NCBI GenBank assembly: GCA_021794095.1
Contig: JAJYRN010000019.1
Location: 1 to 48,978, forward strand
From: Acidobacteriota bacterium
Lineage (GTDB): Bacteria; Acidobacteriota; Holophagae; Holophagales; Holophagaceae
DNA length: 48,978 nt
Direction of reading: 5' to 3'
Below, piece after piece: positions 48,931 through 48,978 of this stretch (the stretch's first letter is position 1; every line of letters begins with the position of its first letter). The notes under the pieces are model-generated. The model had not been told where the DNA came from. It did no database searches and saw nothing but the letters and a program-made list of their open reading frames with translations. A program made the translations under genes and the position numbers.

Positions 48931-48978
48931 GCTATGAAAATAGGACACGCAACTATTGCAATGGTTCGGACTCGATAT
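48930..48978. mobile_element. Possible insertion-sequence end (IS21-like) interrupting the repeat
   Basis: Where copy 2 of the repeat breaks off, the sequence turns AT-richer and reads TGCTATGAAAATAGGACACG. A 5' TG followed by A-rich sequence and GGACA is reminiscent of IS21-family ends. Only 49 bp are in the window, so this is a suggestion from composition and resemblance alone. Confidence 0.3.

Overview
This is a GC-rich bacterial chromosome segment. The gene set (an NtrX-type sigma-54 regulator, a glyoxylate shunt, a FadL-type channel, a tricorn-like S41 peptidase, a cytochrome b fragment) and the diderm features (outer-membrane barrels, an HlyD-type adaptor) suggest a Gram-negative environmental bacterium. 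Acidobacteriota of the Holophaga/Geothrix type is my best guess. It rests on general resemblance, not on any search.

Layout. 1-4100: the 3' end of a membrane cytochrome b; a DUF134/NifX-type fusion next to a ZIP metal transporter; an NtrX-like regulator overlapping a MerR regulator; and tRNA-Pro with a readable promoter and a terminator. 4140-7560: an accessory stretch between tRNA-Pro and rpoC. It holds a hipBA-type toxin-antitoxin pair behind three identical palindromes spaced exactly 50 bp apart, a very short XRE regulator, an unknown HTH protein behind tandem GTCAA-type operators, and what looks like the 5' stub of a lost thioesterase gene. 7566-21732 (minus strand): a transcription/translation super-cluster running tRNA-Tyr, tRNA-Gly, tRNA-Thr, tuf, rpmG, tRNA-Trp, secE, nusG, rplK, rplA, rplJ, rplL, rpoB, rpoC. 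RpoB carries an eight-cysteine insertion near its N terminus that looks like two zinc ribbons.

21905-25880: an RlmB/TrmH-type rRNA methyltransferase coupled to a FadL-like channel, a TauE/SafE permease with a small membrane protein, and frr. 25973-30060: a secreted alpha/beta hydrolase, a 271-bp structured repeat with 30-bp terminal inverted repeats that starts at the base after its stop codon, then aceBA (minus strand). 30202-31647: a divergent ScfR/RamB-like regulator that probably controls aceBA. 31649-36993: an acyltransferase, a small protein with a cysteine-rich tail, and a TetR-HlyD-ABC-ABC efflux operon with a perfect operator at the TetR start. 37057-43708: a TrkA-N potassium channel, a PaaI-type thioesterase, Mrp, a dienelactone hydrolase and a tricorn-like peptidase. 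43806-48469: an internally duplicated Ig-like probable lipoprotein, an EAL protein with a degenerate GGDEF, an HExxPGH (DUF885-like) putative peptidase and a beta-barrel protein.

48585-48978: a second copy of the repeat. It differs by two extra hairpin modules, and its right end is cut off by AT-richer sequence that may be the tip of an insertion sequence.

The most interesting signals are the modular repeat family, the zinc-ribbon-like RpoB insertion, the 50-bp phased operator array of hipBA, and the self-contained HTH-plus-operator module at 6708-7352.
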